Positions 34,451 through 47,100 of a DNA stretch of 64,000 nucleotides are shown here, piece after piece. Location: positions 372,001 through 436,000 of the forward strand of contig NZ_BDAM01000001.1 in assembly GCF_001895045.1 (NCBI RefSeq), in the 5' to 3' direction. Each line of letters begins with the position of its first letter. Position 1 is the stretch's first letter. A model generated the notes under the pieces. It was given only the letters and a program-made list of their open reading frames with translations, searched no databases and was not told the DNA's origin. This DNA comes from Rhodococcus coprophilus NBRC 100603. Lineage in GTDB: Bacteria; Actinomycetota; Actinomycetes; Mycobacteriales; Mycobacteriaceae. The position numbers were made by a program, and so were the translations under genes.

Positions 34451-35428
34451 TCAGAAGTTCGCTTGCCGGACTATCTCCGGAATTCCGGTGCCGAGCGCGA
34501 CCCGTGTGCACCTGCCGAGCCCCACACGACCGGGGTCGAGCGCATGACGGACCATCTGCAGTGCGAACGCGTCGTAGACCATGTTGAAATGGCCGGTCAG
34601 ATTTTCCGGGCACAGGTCCTGGACGACAAGATTGACCGCCCCTTCCCCACGTAGAGCCACGCTGTCGGCAGGCTGGATCACTTCGTCGAACCTGGTCCCG
34701 ATGGTTGTGTACTGCACGCCGGGAACAGTGTCGGTGGGGGCGTTCAGTTCGGTGAGCAGGTCGGAACCCTGGACTTGCTCCGCGAGCGCCACCGAGAATT
34801 CGCCCTCGAGGAAATCCATCGCACCGGGCAACACCGCGAACGCGGGAGCAAGGCCGTAGAAGGTGCCGCCATAGGTCGGAGAAGCCACCCCCACCCACCG
34901 CTCGACGACGTCGGCGCCTCCGAGTTTGTTGATGTAGTACCGGGAGACGGTCGCACCCTGGGAATAACCGACGACGTCGACCTCGGAGGCTCCGGTCTCT
35001 GCGAGAACGCGATCCACGAAGTGCCCGAATTGCGATGCGGACACCCGGATCTCACCGGTCCCGTACTCCTCCGCGCCGGCCGCCAATCCGTAGTTCACGG
35101 CGAAGACACACAGCCCGGACGCCGCGAGAAGCGGTGCGAGCGCGGCAAAATCGGAATAGCTGTTGGAATCGGTTCCGTGCGCGAGGACGACCGGACGTGG
35201 ATTGTCGGGCGAGGGAACACACGAGAAGTCGTTCGTGTCCGGCGGCGCCACCCCCGGGTTCCGCTCCGCATACTCCGCCGCTTCTGCGTGGGTCGCCGCG
35301 GACGGCCCTTGTGTCACAGGCACGAAGGAGGTGGACCCGAGGGGCGGTTGCGCACCTGCAACTCCCGCCGCGAGCACCGCAACGCACACCGCCGCGAAGC
35401 CTGCCCACGGCACACGTCGGACCGGCAT
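34451..35428 (-). CDS. Secreted alpha/beta-fold lipase or esterase
   Basis: A 325-residue exported hydrolase. The N-terminus is a signal peptide (basic MPVRRVPW, hydrophobic core, cleavage near AGAQ). The mature part shows the oxyanion loop VVLAHGTDSNSYSDF and the nucleophile serine in VDVVGYSQGATVSRYY, with the rest resembling actinobacterial triacylglycerol lipases of the LipA or class 2 type. The catalytic His is probably in the NLTGHFNMVYD region. ATG chosen because AGGAGG lies exactly 6 bases upstream; an in-frame start further upstream lacks this. Convergent with the DUF2804 gene. Confidence 0.85.
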   Translation of the reverse strand: MPVRRVPWAGFAAVCVAVLAAGVAGAQPPLGSTSFVPVTQGPSAATHAEAAEYAERNPGVAPPDTNDFSCVPSPDNPRPVVLAHGTDSNSYSDFAALAPLLAASGLCVFAVNYGLAAGAEEYGTGEIRVSASQFGHFVDRVLAETGASEVDVVGYSQGATVSRYYINKLGGADVVERWVGVASPTYGGTFYGLAPAFAVLPGAMDFLEGEFSVALAEQVQGSDLLTELNAPTDTVPGVQYTTIGTRFDEVIQPADSVALRGEGAVNLVVQDLCPENLTGHFNMVYDAFALQMVRHALDPGRVGLGRCTRVALGTGIPEIVRQANF

Positions 35429-35510
35429 GTGCCGCCTCCTGTCGTAACGCGGTCGTGACCACGTCATCGAAACAAGGTTCGATCACAACACTTTCCCGCT
35501 AATCCTGTGA

Positions 35511-35530
35511 CTAATACTAGTATCAACGAT
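35511..35530. promoter_or_regulatory. Palindromic ATACTAGTAT site
   Basis: A perfect 10-bp palindrome (35515-35524) in an AT-rich patch of the 234-bp gap upstream of the lipase gene. It resembles a small operator or a -10 region, but the bound protein is unknown. Confidence 0.3.
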
Positions 35531-35662
35531 GGCCTTGCGGCATCATCCGAACGAGCGACACCCCGGAAAGCGGAAAGGCAGGACCGGCAAGGCCACCGCT
35601 TACGAGGAACCGGGGGACGGCGAGGACCTCGGGCGACGGACGCTAGGGCGTCAGGGAGAGAC

Positions 35663-36508
35663 TCAGCCTCCGCAGAACGCCGCTGCGACTTCGGGCGGAA
35701 GCCCGTCGAGCAGATCCTGCGCGGGCACGGCGAGGACCGGATCGTCGGCGAGCCAGCTCGCTGCCGGACAATCGGTCAAGAGCAAGCCGGTCTCCGGGGC
35801 GGCAGGACCACCGTCGGTGAACGCCCCCAGCACGTGCTCCGAGAGCTGCGCCGCAGACCCGTACGTCGAAGCACCCACCGAGAAGTCGGGCCCGAACGAC
35901 GCGGACGCGTTGAACGACCGATCGTCGCTCCAGCCCCACTTCGTTCCGATGACCCCCGCCAGCAAGGCGGTTCCGTAGTTCTGCGCGTAACCGTCGGCCG
36001 CCGTGTCGTAAGCCGACGACATCGCAGCGAGTACCGGCGAACTCGGGTCGGTGCGCTTCTTCGTTTCGAGATAGGTCACCATGTCGTGCGTCGACGTGGT
36101 GCCGTTCCCCCAGTAGCCGGGCACGTAGGTATCGGTGAGCCCGAACTCTTCTACCGTTGTTGAGATCGCCTGGGGGTACTTCGCGTGCAGACGATCGGCG
36201 ATCGCGTCGTTCGAAGCCCGGATCATCTCCGTGGCGTCGGCGTGGTCGGCAGGATCGCCGTACCGGAAGACGTACTCCGCGAGATACAACTTGACGATCG
36301 ACACGCCCGCGCGGGACTCATGCTCGTTGGCAGTCCCTGCGCGGAACCCGGTGGGCGAGTGCGCAAACGAGACCTGTGTGCTGCTCGGCGCCACGATGGC
36401 ACCGTTGTCGTCCAGAACCGGTGCCGGTGCCGCGGCGGCGATCTGGACACCCGATGCGGCGAGCGCAGTCAAGGCGGTGACGGCGAGGGCCTGTGCAAGG
36501 GGGCGCAT
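35663..36508 (-). CDS. Secreted SxxK serine hydrolase-like protein
   Basis: A 281-residue exported protein with a signal peptide (MRPLAQALAVTALTALAASG, cleavage near AAAAP). The mature part has three motifs in the order of penicillin-binding proteins and class A beta-lactamases: Ser-Ile-Val-Lys in SIVKLYLAEYV (SxxK), SNDAIADRL in place of SDN, and GTKWGW in place of KTG. The second and third motifs deviate, so activity as a beta-lactamase is doubtful; a cell-wall peptidase or an inactive fold is possible. The ATG was chosen because it starts the signal peptide; the frame extends upstream without features. Confidence 0.6.
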   Translation of the reverse strand: MRPLAQALAVTALTALAASGVQIAAAAPAPVLDDNGAIVAPSSTQVSFAHSPTGFRAGTANEHESRAGVSIVKLYLAEYVFRYGDPADHADATEMIRASNDAIADRLHAKYPQAISTTVEEFGLTDTYVPGYWGNGTTSTHDMVTYLETKKRTDPSSPVLAAMSSAYDTAADGYAQNYGTALLAGVIGTKWGWSDDRSFNASASFGPDFSVGASTYGSAAQLSEHVLGAFTDGGPAAPETGLLLTDCPAASWLADDPVLAVPAQDLLDGLPPEVAAAFCGG

Positions 36509-36613
36509 GGTGAGCGATGGTAGTTGACCAAGATCGTTCCCGTGCGGTGACCCCGATGACTTCACAGCCTCACACCGGTCACACCGTATGAAACCCCGAC
36601 CAGAGGAGAAACC

Positions 36614-36901
36614 ATGATCATCGTCGCCGGACACATCACCGTCGAACCGAGCGTGCGGGCGAACTACCTGGCGGGCTGCACAGCCGTCGTCGAGCAGGCT
36701 CGTCGCACCCCGGGCTGCCTCGAGTTCTCGGTCTCCGCAGACCTGATCGATCCGTCCCGGGTGGTCGTGTTCGAGCGATGGGACTCCCCCGCCTCCGTCG
36801 AAAGCTTCCGGGGTTCCGGGCCCGACGGCGACGAGGCCGCAGCCATCGTCTCGGCATCGGTTGCGCAATACGTTGTCGCCGAGGCCCGCTCACTGACGTA
36901 A
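36614..36901 (+). CDS. Antibiotic biosynthesis monooxygenase (ABM) domain protein
   Basis: A 95-residue single-domain protein of the dimeric alpha/beta barrel ABM superfamily. It shows the typical IIVAGHITVEPSVRANYL start, RRTPGCLEFSVSAD in the middle and VVVFERWDSPASVESF. Members include quinone monooxygenases and heme-degrading enzymes, but many have no known substrate. Strong CAGAGGAG ribosome-binding site. It converges on priA (12 bases between stops) and diverges from the SxxK gene. Confidence 0.88.
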   Translation: MIIVAGHITVEPSVRANYLAGCTAVVEQARRTPGCLEFSVSADLIDPSRVVVFERWDSPASVESFRGSGPDGDEAAAIVSASVAQYVVAEARSLT

Positions 36902-36913
36902 TCGCCGGCCAGG

Positions 36914-38947
36914 TCAGCCGATACGCGGTGGGTCCACCTGAACGCGCAGCGGACCCTCCGCACGACGCGCGGTGCGGGTCGCCTGCGCTTCCCGCAGAGC
37001 ACCGCCCAGTTCCCTACCCCGGTGCCTCGCGACCCGCACTATCATCCGATGCACCTCCTCGGGTTCCGGTCCGTCGGCACCGAACGGCAGTCGCTGTCCC
37101 GGGGGCAACGGCACCGGCCCGAGCACCTCGGCTCCTTCGGGCAGACGAGTCGCCTCGAGCAGTTCCGCGACGGCAGCCGAGCCACCGTCGAGCGCAGCCA
37201 TGTGCACGGCGGGAGGGAAACCCACCTCCGTGCGTTCTGCCACCTCGTTCCGGGCGTGTCCGACCGGATCCCACCGGACAAGGGCCTGCACGGTCGGTAT
37301 TCCGGAGTCGGCGACGACCACGACCTGGCCGCCGTCGCCGAACGGTCGCACCAACGCCGATGCCGTGAGCCACCGGCGCATCGTCTCCTCCGCGGCGCGA
37401 AGATCGGCGCGGCCGAGCAACGCCCATCCGTCGAGGAGCAGAGCGGCACCGTATCCGCCGTCCGCGACGGGTTCGGCGCCGACCGTCGAGACCACCAGTG
37501 ACGCACCGGCAGCAACGGTCGCCTTGACTTCCCCGCCGCCCGAGGTGATCACCGGCACCCCGGGAAAGGCCCGGCCGAGTTCTTCCGCTGTCCGACCGGC
37601 ACCGACGACGACGGCACGCAACGACCGGGCACCGCATGCATGACACCGATGCGTGGCGTCGGCGACTCCGCACCACTTGCACGCCGGTATCGCGGCGCCG
37701 TCCGGTCCCGCCGCCGCGGGGAGCGCCAACGGGCCGTTGCACCGTCGACATCGCGCGGGGGCCCGGCACTTACCGCATGCCAGAGCCGGCACGTAGCCAC
37801 GTCGCGGAACCTGCACGAGCACGGGCTGTCCTGCGCCGAGCGCCGATCGGGCAGCGGCGAACGCGATGGCGGGCAACCGGGCGGCGCGGGCAGCGGGATC
37901 ACGTGCGATCGCCTGATCGCTGTCGGCGAGCGCGGTGATCTTCGGCGCGCACGCTCGAAGCACTTCGCGGGGGGCGAGCAGGTCGTGCGCCCAACCGGAG
38001 TCGACGAGGGCCTGGGTCTCCGCGGTACGGGCGTGCCCGGCGATGACGACGGCCGCACCGGCAGCGTGCGCCCGGAGGGCGGCTATCTCCCGCGTGTGCG
38101 GATACGGCGACCGGGGTTCGGAATGCAGGTCGTCGCCGTCGTCCCAGACGACCAGGAGCCCGAGGTCGGGTGTCGGGGCGAATACCGCAGCCCGGGTTCC
38201 GACGACGATGCGGGCCGAGCCACGGAGAGCCGCCAGCCACCGGCGGTAACGCTCGGCCGGACCGAGTCCCGCGGTGAGACCCACGACGTGTTCCGCACCG
38301 GCCACTTCCCCGCAGGCAGCGAGCACGCGGTCGAGATCCCGCTGGTCCGGTACCACGAGGACCGCTGCGCGACCGGCCGCCGCGGTCACTGCGGCTAGTT
38401 CGGCGAGACGGCGCGGCCAGTCCTCACCGGGAAGCGCCTGCCACGCCGCGCGGGGTGCCCGCCCCGCCGCGAGAGCGTCCAGGAAGTTCTCGCCGTGCCG
38501 GTAACGCGCCCAGGCGGCGCGATCGAACGTCGGAGCTAGCGGCGGGTCCACCGGTTTCGGTTCTTCCGCCTCCACCCGGGCGTGGCGCGGAGGCACGGCG
38601 AGCCTGAGGACGTCTGCGCGTGTCCCGGCGTAGCGGGTCGCGACCTCGTCGGCGAGTGCCGCGATCTCGGGGGTGAGCACCGGCTCGGCCGACACGACCC
38701 GGTCGAGCGCACCGAGTTTGCCAGGGTGTTCGCTCGTCGCGGTGCGAGAGATCAGGAAACCGTCGACGAGACGGCCCGCAAAACGCACTCGGACGCGGAC
38801 GCCCGGGCGGGCGTCCGCGTCGAGAGTGTGCGGGATCAGGTAATCGAACTCCCGGTCGAGATGCGGCACCGAGAGAAGCGGAAGAACTCGCCCTACCGGT
38901 TCGACCTCGGCAGCGCGGACTTCGGCAGCGGGTTTTTCGGCAGCCAC
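36914..38947 (-). CDS. priA: PriA-like primosomal protein lacking helicase motifs
   Basis: Homologue of the replication-restart protein PriA, 677 residues. The N-terminal DNA-binding domain (VLPLLSVPHLDREFDYLIP) and the zinc region with four CxxC pairs (CGKCRAPARCRRC, CKWCG, CHACG) are kept. The ATPase motifs are not: where PriA has GSGKT this protein has LPGEDWPRRL, and DEEH is replaced by WDDGDDLH, with SATPS replaced by GHARTAET. It therefore cannot be a normal ATP-driven helicase. This loss is common in actinobacterial PriA. GTG start; 19 bases after the metK stop, so likely in the coaBC-metK-priA transcript. Confidence 0.92.
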   Translation of the reverse strand: MAAEKPAAEVRAAEVEPVGRVLPLLSVPHLDREFDYLIPHTLDADARPGVRVRVRFAGRLVDGFLISRTATSEHPGKLGALDRVVSAEPVLTPEIAALADEVATRYAGTRADVLRLAVPPRHARVEAEEPKPVDPPLAPTFDRAAWARYRHGENFLDALAAGRAPRAAWQALPGEDWPRRLAELAAVTAAAGRAAVLVVPDQRDLDRVLAACGEVAGAEHVVGLTAGLGPAERYRRWLAALRGSARIVVGTRAAVFAPTPDLGLLVVWDDGDDLHSEPRSPYPHTREIAALRAHAAGAAVVIAGHARTAETQALVDSGWAHDLLAPREVLRACAPKITALADSDQAIARDPAARAARLPAIAFAAARSALGAGQPVLVQVPRRGYVPALACGKCRAPARCRRCNGPLALPAAAGPDGAAIPACKWCGVADATHRCHACGARSLRAVVVGAGRTAEELGRAFPGVPVITSGGGEVKATVAAGASLVVSTVGAEPVADGGYGAALLLDGWALLGRADLRAAEETMRRWLTASALVRPFGDGGQVVVVADSGIPTVQALVRWDPVGHARNEVAERTEVGFPPAVHMAALDGGSAAVAELLEATRLPEGAEVLGPVPLPPGQRLPFGADGPEPEEVHRMIVRVARHRGRELGGALREAQATRTARRAEGPLRVQVDPPRIG

Positions 38948-38966
38948 CCGGGTGCGATCGTGGCCG

Positions 38967-40181
38967 TCAGAGTCCGGCGGCCGCGCGAAGCTTGTCGGCG
39001 CGGTCGGTGTTCTCCCACGGCAGGTCGATGTCGGTGCGGCCGAAATGACCGTACGCGGCCGTCTGCGCGTAGATGGGGCGCAGAAGATCCAGGTCGCGGA
39101 TGATCGCGCCGGGACGCAGGTCGAACACCTCGTTCACGGCCTGCTGGATCCGAGCAGGATCGGCCTTCTCGGTGCCGAACGTCTCGACGAACAGCCCGAC
39201 GGGAGCCGCCTTGCCGATCGCGTATGCGACCTGCACCTCGATGCGGTCCGCCAGGCCCGCCGCTACCGCGGTCTTGGCAACCCAGCGCATGGCGTACGCG
39301 GCGGACCGGTCGACCTTCGACGGGTCCTTGCCCGAGAACGCACCGCCACCGTGGCGGGCCATGCCGCCGTAGGTGTCGACGATGATCTTCCGGCCGGTCA
39401 GGCCGGCGTCACCCATCGGCCCGCCGAGCACGAAGGACCCGGACGGGTTGACGAGCAACCGGACGTCCGCGACGTCGAGGTCCGCGAGATTCGGGTCGGC
39501 CAGTACTGCGTCGACGACATGCGCCCGCAGGTCCGGCGTCAGCAGGTTGTTGAGGTCGATGTCGGCGGCGTGCTGCGTCGAGATCACGACGGTGTCGAGA
39601 CGAACCGGCTTGTCGCCTTCGTACTCGATGGTGACCTGTGTCTTGCCGTCCGGACGGAGGTAGGGAAGGATTCCGGACTTGCGCACCTCGGTGAGGCGGC
39701 GCGAGAGCCGGTGGGCGAGGGAGATCGGCAGCGGCATCAGTTCCGGGGTTTCCGAGCAGGCATAGCCGAACATCAGCCCCTGGTCGCCGGCACCCTGCAG
39801 CGCCACCTCGTCGTCGGTCAGAGTCCCGGTGCGCGCCTCGAGCGCCACATCGACGCCCCCGGCGATCTCCGGCGACTGGGCGCCGATCGCGACGTTCACG
39901 CCGCAGGAGTTGCCGTCGAAGCCCTTCGACGAGCTGTCGTAGCCGATTTCGAGCACGCGATCGCGCACGATCTTCGGAATATCGGCGTACGCGGAGGTGG
40001 TCACCTCACCGACGACGTGCACCTGACCGGTGGTCACGAGCGTCTCCACGGCGACACGGGCACGAGGATCCTCGGCAAGCAGCGCGTCGAGGACGGAGTC
40101 GCTGATCGCGTCGCAGATCTTGTCCGGATGCCCCTCGGTCACGGACTCACTGGTGAAAAGCCGACCGCCGGTCTTGCTCAC
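38967..40181 (-). CDS. metK: S-adenosylmethionine synthetase
   Basis: Makes S-adenosylmethionine from methionine and ATP. The 404-residue protein has [20 protein letters not shown] with the catalytic His near residue 17, [12 protein letters not shown] and the [20 protein letters not shown] loop, all diagnostic. The GTG start is preceded by AGAGGGAA. The gene lies 139 bases downstream of coaBC, and the gap holds no recognisable SAM riboswitch. Confidence 0.98.
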   Translation of the reverse strand: MSKTGGRLFTSESVTEGHPDKICDAISDSVLDALLAEDPRARVAVETLVTTGQVHVVGEVTTSAYADIPKIVRDRVLEIGYDSSSKGFDGNSCGVNVAIGAQSPEIAGGVDVALEARTGTLTDDEVALQGAGDQGLMFGYACSETPELMPLPISLAHRLSRRLTEVRKSGILPYLRPDGKTQVTIEYEGDKPVRLDTVVISTQHAADIDLNNLLTPDLRAHVVDAVLADPNLADLDVADVRLLVNPSGSFVLGGPMGDAGLTGRKIIVDTYGGMARHGGGAFSGKDPSKVDRSAAYAMRWVAKTAVAAGLADRIEVQVAYAIGKAAPVGLFVETFGTEKADPARIQQAVNEVFDLRPGAIIRDLDLLRPIYAQTAAYGHFGRTDIDLPWENTDRADKLRAAAGL

Positions 40182-40320
40182 AGAATTCCCTCTCGCCTGA
40201 TGTGTCTAGCTCTGAACGGACGCTGTGGAGCGGCACGCACTCCCGGTCGGGTCCAGCCCGGCCACTTTGCAGACGCTACTGTCCCGGCAGCGTCGGCGCG
40301 AGTATTGAACTCATCGGACT

Positions 40321-42600
<2,280 letters not shown>

Positions 42601-42604
42601 GGTC

Positions 42605-42925
42605 TCAGGCGTCGAAATCGAACCTGGCGAGCAGGGCCTTGCGCTGGCGATCGCCGAGTCCGCGCAGACGGCGGGTCGGAGCGATTTCCAGTTCGGTCAT
42701 GATCTCCTGCGCCTTGACCTTGCCGACCTTCGGCAGGGCCTCGAGCAGTGCGGATACCTTCATCTTGCCGAGGATTTCGTCGTTCTCGGCGTCCTTCAGC
42801 ACCTGCTTGAGGTCGGTGCCGCCGCGCTTGAGGCGCTCCTTGAGCTCTGCCCGGGCACGACGGGCAGCAGCCGCCTTCTCCAGAGCAGCGGCGCGCTGCT
42901 CATCGGTCAGCTGGGGAAGGGCCAC
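42605..42925 (-). CDS. mihF: Actinobacterial integration host factor
   Basis: Nucleoid-associated DNA-binding protein of the actinobacterial IHF type (not related to the HU-like IHF of E. coli). The 106-residue protein has a helical, basic first half ([18 protein letters not shown] followed by an Arg/Lys-rich helix) and a C-terminal helix-two-turn-helix with [21 protein letters not shown] and [18 protein letters not shown] start. It is the first gene of the unit running down to coaBC, with a 400-bp upstream interval. Confidence 0.95.
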   Translation of the reverse strand: MALPQLTDEQRAAALEKAAAARRARAELKERLKRGGTDLKQVLKDAENDEILGKMKVSALLEALPKVGKVKAQEIMTELEIAPTRRLRGLGDRQRKALLARFDFDA

Positions 42926-43273
42926 GGTTCCTCCGTCTCATCGTTGGAATTCAGTCTTCACCGCTGTAACCAGCGGCGATAGCGACCGTACTCACGACTT
43001 CCGCCGAATGCGAACCGCACCCCCGCTGCGACGCTCGAAAATCCGTGCGGTAGTGCGCCCGGATTCCGGGGTGGAAACGACGCGGCGGGAACGTCGAGAT
43101 TTGCTGGTCCTACCTGCCTGAATGCGGAAAAGATGCTGGTCACAGGCCTTGGATGGTGATGTGAGCAGGTCACACCTCGACGGCATGCAAGATCACCGGC
43201 AGCCACCGGGAAGGTCATCGGGACGGCCGGAAAAAAATCTCGCGGTTCCGCGTGTCGCGGCGCGCTGATCCGC
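42926..43273. other. Intergenic region upstream of mihF
   Basis: No gene is visible in this 348-bp stretch. It must contain the mihF promoter on the minus strand. It holds an inverted repeat TGTGA-N5-TCACA and, at 43229-43240, a run of seven A on the plus strand (seven T on the minus strand) preceded on the minus strand by a small CCGCG-N3-CGCGG hairpin, which may act as a second terminator behind pyrF. Confidence 0.6.
43160..43174. promoter_or_regulatory. CRP-like inverted repeat upstream of mihF
   Basis: TGTGA-N5-TCACA, resembling the cAMP receptor protein operator of mycobacteria (TGTGA-N6-TCACA) but one base shorter in the spacer. It lies about 235 bases upstream of the mihF start. Function is unproven. 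Confidence 0.3.
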
Positions 43274-43309
43274 AGGTCAAGGACCGTGCACGCGCACGGC
43301 CCTTGACCT
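43274..43309 (-). terminator. Terminator after pyrF
   Basis: A 16-bp stem with one mismatch (AGGTCAAGGACCGTGC against its partner) and a four-base loop, located 20 bases beyond the pyrF stop. It probably ends the pyrR-to-pyrF transcript. Confidence 0.75.
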
Positions 43310-43343
43310 CTCAGTCCTGCAGAAATGCTCAGTCCTGCAGAAA
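43310..43343. repeat. 16-bp direct duplication at the pyrF 3' end
   Basis: Two copies of CTCAGTCCTGCAGAAA with an 18-base period. One covers the last codons and stop of pyrF and the other lies just behind the stop, so the duplication is silent for the protein. Confidence 0.9.
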
Positions 43344-44156
43344 CGCGAACTGCTCCACCGTGCGGGCGACGGCATCACGCAGTGCCGGCACGGACGGACC
43401 CGCGCGCAGCACCTCACGTGAGACGTTCGGCACCACGGCCTTCAGGTTGCCCGCTGCCAACCGGCGGACGTCGTCCGCGGTTCCCCCCTGCGCACCCACG
43501 CCGGGCATCAGGACGGGGCCGTTCAGCTCGCGCAGGTCGGGTGCCTGCGCCAGGGTGGCGCCGACGACTACACCGACCGAACCGAGACGGTCCGCTCCGG
43601 CGTTCCGGGCCGCGGCCTCGTCCACCATCGCCTGGGCGACCGTGCGACCGTCCTCGAGCCGGGCATTCTGCACCTGTCCGCCCTCGGGGTTCGAGGTAGC
43701 GGCCAGCACGAAGACCCCGCGGCCCGTCCGGGCCCCCAGATCCAGCGCAGGAGCGAGCGCACCGAACCCCAGGTACGGCGAGACGGTCACCGCATCCGAG
43801 CACAGAGGCGACTCGTCAGCGAGCCAGGTGCGTGCGTACGCGTCCATGGTGGAGCCGATATCGCCGCGTTTGGCGTCGGCCAGCACCAGCGTCCCGGAAC
43901 CGCGCAGCACCGCGACGGTACGTTCGAGCACTTCCAGACCCGCGGAGCCGAACACCTCGAAGAAGGCGACCTGCGGTTTGACGACGGCGACGACCCCGTC
44001 GAACGCCTCGACGCACAGTTCGCTGAACTTCTCGAGCCCGTCCGTGTCGACCCCGAGCCCCCACGCGGTGAGCAGTTGCGGGTGGGGGTCGATGCCGATG
44101 CACAGCGGACCGCGGCTCGCGAGCGCTTCCGCGAGCCGTTCGCCGAAGGTGCTCAC
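43329..44156 (-). CDS. pyrF: Orotidine 5'-phosphate decarboxylase, type 2
   Basis: Last step of UMP synthesis. The 275-residue protein is of the longer actinobacterial type: N-terminal [16 protein letters not shown], catalytic [10 protein letters not shown] near residue 93, SPYLGFGAL, and [10 protein letters not shown]-type PGVGAQGG in the phosphate-binding region. The GTG start overlaps the carB stop as GTGA. The final gene of the pyrimidine operon, followed by a hairpin terminator. Confidence 0.97.
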   Translation of the reverse strand: MSTFGERLAEALASRGPLCIGIDPHPQLLTAWGLGVDTDGLEKFSELCVEAFDGVVAVVKPQVAFFEVFGSAGLEVLERTVAVLRGSGTLVLADAKRGDIGSTMDAYARTWLADESPLCSDAVTVSPYLGFGALAPALDLGARTGRGVFVLAATSNPEGGQVQNARLEDGRTVAQAMVDEAAARNAGADRLGSVGVVVGATLAQAPDLRELNGPVLMPGVGAQGGTADDVRRLAAGNLKAVVPNVSREVLRAGPSVPALRDAVARTVEQFAFLQD

Positions 44157-47100
44157 GACTGTCCAGCGGTGGCGGCTCCACGCACTCGTGCGTGCATCCG
44201 CTGGATGGAACTGACGCCGATGTCACCGCGGATCGCGGCCTCGATGCCTTGCACTGCAGCGGACGCGCCCTGCACCGTCGTGATGCACGGGATGTTCGCG
44301 GCGACCGCCGCGCTGCGGATCTCGTACCCGTCGACACGTGGCCCGGAATTGCCCCACGGGGTGTTGATCACCATGGCGATATCGCCCGCGCGGATGCGGT
44401 CGACAACGTCCGGAGCGCCCTCGGGGCGTTCCTCCTCGGACACCTTGTATACGTGTTCGCACGGAACACCGTTGCGGCGCAGCACTTCTGCGGTGCCGAC
44501 GGTGGCGGCGATGTGGAACCCGAGGTCCGCGAGGTGCTTGACAGGGAAGATCATCGACCGCTTGTCCTTGTTCGCCAGCGACACGAACACGGTGCCCGAG
44601 GTGGGCAGCGAGCCGTACGCCGCGGTCTGGCTCTTGGCGAATGCCGTGCCGAAGTCGTCGTCGATGCCCATCACCTCACCGGTGGACTTCATCTCGGGGC
44701 TGAGCAGGGTGTCGACTCCTGTTCCGTCGGCGCGACGGAACCGGTTGAACGGCAGCACGGCTTCCTTCACCGCCACCGGCGCATCCAGTGGGATCTCGCT
44801 GCCGTCGCCCTCGGCGGGCAGGATCCCGGAGGCGCGCAGTTCGGCGATCGACTCACCGAGCATCACGCGCGCACATGCCTTGGCGAGCTGAACCGCCGTG
44901 GCCTTGGACACGAACGGCACCGTGCGGCTCGCCCGGGGATTCGCCTCGAGAACGTAGAGGACGTCGTCCTTGAGCGCGTACTGGACGTTGAGAAGGCCCT
45001 TGACGCCGATACCGGCGGCGAGCGCAGCCGTCGAACGGCGGACGTTCTCGATGTCCGAGCGACCGAGGGTGATCGGCGGCAGGGCGCACGCGGAGTCACC
45101 GGAGTGGATACCGGCCTCCTCGATGTGCTCCATGATCCCGCCGATGTAGACGTCGGTGCCGTCGCACAGCGCGTCCACGTCGATCTCGACGGCGTCGTCG
45201 AGGAACCGGTCCACGAGCACCGGACGGTCGTCGGAGATCTCGGTGGCGCGGGAGATGTAGTTCTCCAGTGCCTTCTCGTCGTAGACGATCTCCATGCCGC
45301 GTCCACCGAGCACGTACGACGGCCGCACCAGCACGGGGTAGCCGATCTCGGCGGCGATGTCACGGGCACCGTCGAAGGTGGTGGCGGTGCCGTACTTCGC
45401 GGCGGGCAGCCCGGCCTCCTCGAGGACGCGGCCGAACTCGCCACGGTCCTCGGCGAGGTCGATCGCCTCTGGGCTGGTCCCCACGATGGGAACGCCCGCG
45501 TCCTTGAGCCGCCGCGCAAGTCCCAGTGGGGTCTGGCCACCGAGCTGCACGATGACGCCGGCGACCGTGCCGGACTCGCATTCGGCGCGGTACACCTCGA
45601 GCACGTCTTCGAACGTGAGCGGCTCGAAGTACAGCCGGTCGGCGGTGTCGTAGTCGGTCGAGACCGTCTCGGGGTTGCAGTTGACCATCACGGTCTCGTA
45701 GCCGGCGTCCGAGAGCGTCAGCGCGGCGTGCACGCACGAGTAGTCGAATTCGATGCCCTGACCGATGCGGTTCGGGCCCGAGCCGAGGATGAGAACCTTC
45801 GGCTTGTCGGGCTGCGGCGACACCTCGGTCTCCGCGGCCGGATCCAGCTCGTACGTCGAGTAGTGGTACGGGGTCTTCGCCTCGAACTCCGCGGCGCACG
45901 TGTCGACCGTCTTGTAGACCGGGTGCACACCCAGCTCGTTGCGCAGGGCGCGGACCTCGGCCTCGTCCGCGAACTGAGCGGGGCGCAGCGCCGCGATCTG
46001 GCGGTCGGAGAAGCCGTGATGCTTGACGTACCGGAGTTCGTCGGCGCCGAAGGTCTCGGCGGTGCGGACCTTCTCGCCCAACCCGACGATCTGTGCGATC
46101 TCCTCGAGGAACCACGGGTCGATCTTGGTGGCGTCGAAGACCTGCTCGAGGCTCGCGCCGAGTTCGAACGCCTGCGCGACCTGGTAGATCCGCCCGTCGG
46201 TGGGCGTCTCGATCGCCTTCAGCAGTTCGTCGAGCGAGCCCTCGACCTCGGGGCCCGTCCAGAATCCGGCCCGCTTGGTCTCGAGCGAGCGCAGCACCTT
46301 GCCGAACGCCTCGGCGAAGTTGCGGCCGATCGACATCGCTTCACCCACCGACTTCATGGTCGTGGTGAGCGTGCCGTCGGCGCCCGGGAACTTCTCGAAC
46401 GCGAAGCGCGGCGCCTTGACCACCACGTAGTCGAGCGTCGGCTCGAAGCACGCCGGCGTCTCTCCGGTGATGTCGTTGATGATCTCGTCGAGCGTGTAGC
46501 CGATGGCGAGCTTGGCCGCCATCTTCGCGATCGGGTAGCCGGTCGCCTTCGAGGCGAGTGCCGACGACCGCGACACGCGGGGGTTCATCTCGATGACGAC
46601 GAGACGGCCGTCGCTCGGGTCCATGGCGAACTGGATGTTGCAGCCACCGGTCTCGACGCCCACCTCGCGGAGGATCGCGATGGAGAGGTCGCGCATCTTC
46701 TGGTATTCGCGGTCGGTCAGCGTCATCGCCGGTGCCACCGTGATCGAGTCGCCGGTGTGCACACCGACCGGGTCGACGTTCTCGATCGAGCACACGATCA
46801 CGACGTTGTCGCGACCGTCGCGCATGAGCTCGAGCTCGTATTCCTTCCAGCCGAGGATCGACTCCTCGATGAGCACGTTCGCGGTCGGCGACGCGGCGAG
46901 ACCGCCACCGGCGATGCGCTCGAGGTCGGCTTCGTTGTACGCCATGCCGGAGCCGAGTCCACCCATGGTGAACGACGGGCGGACCACGACGGGGTACCCG
47001 AGTTCGGCGACGGTCGCGCGAACCTCGTCCATCGTGTAGCACACGGCGGAGCGAGCGGATTCGCCTCCGCACTTGGCGACGATGTCCTTGAACTTCTGCC

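Noticed and set aside
40182-40320. SAM riboswitch before metK
   Set aside because: No SAM-I, SAM-II or SAM-IV core motif is visible in the 139-bp gap.
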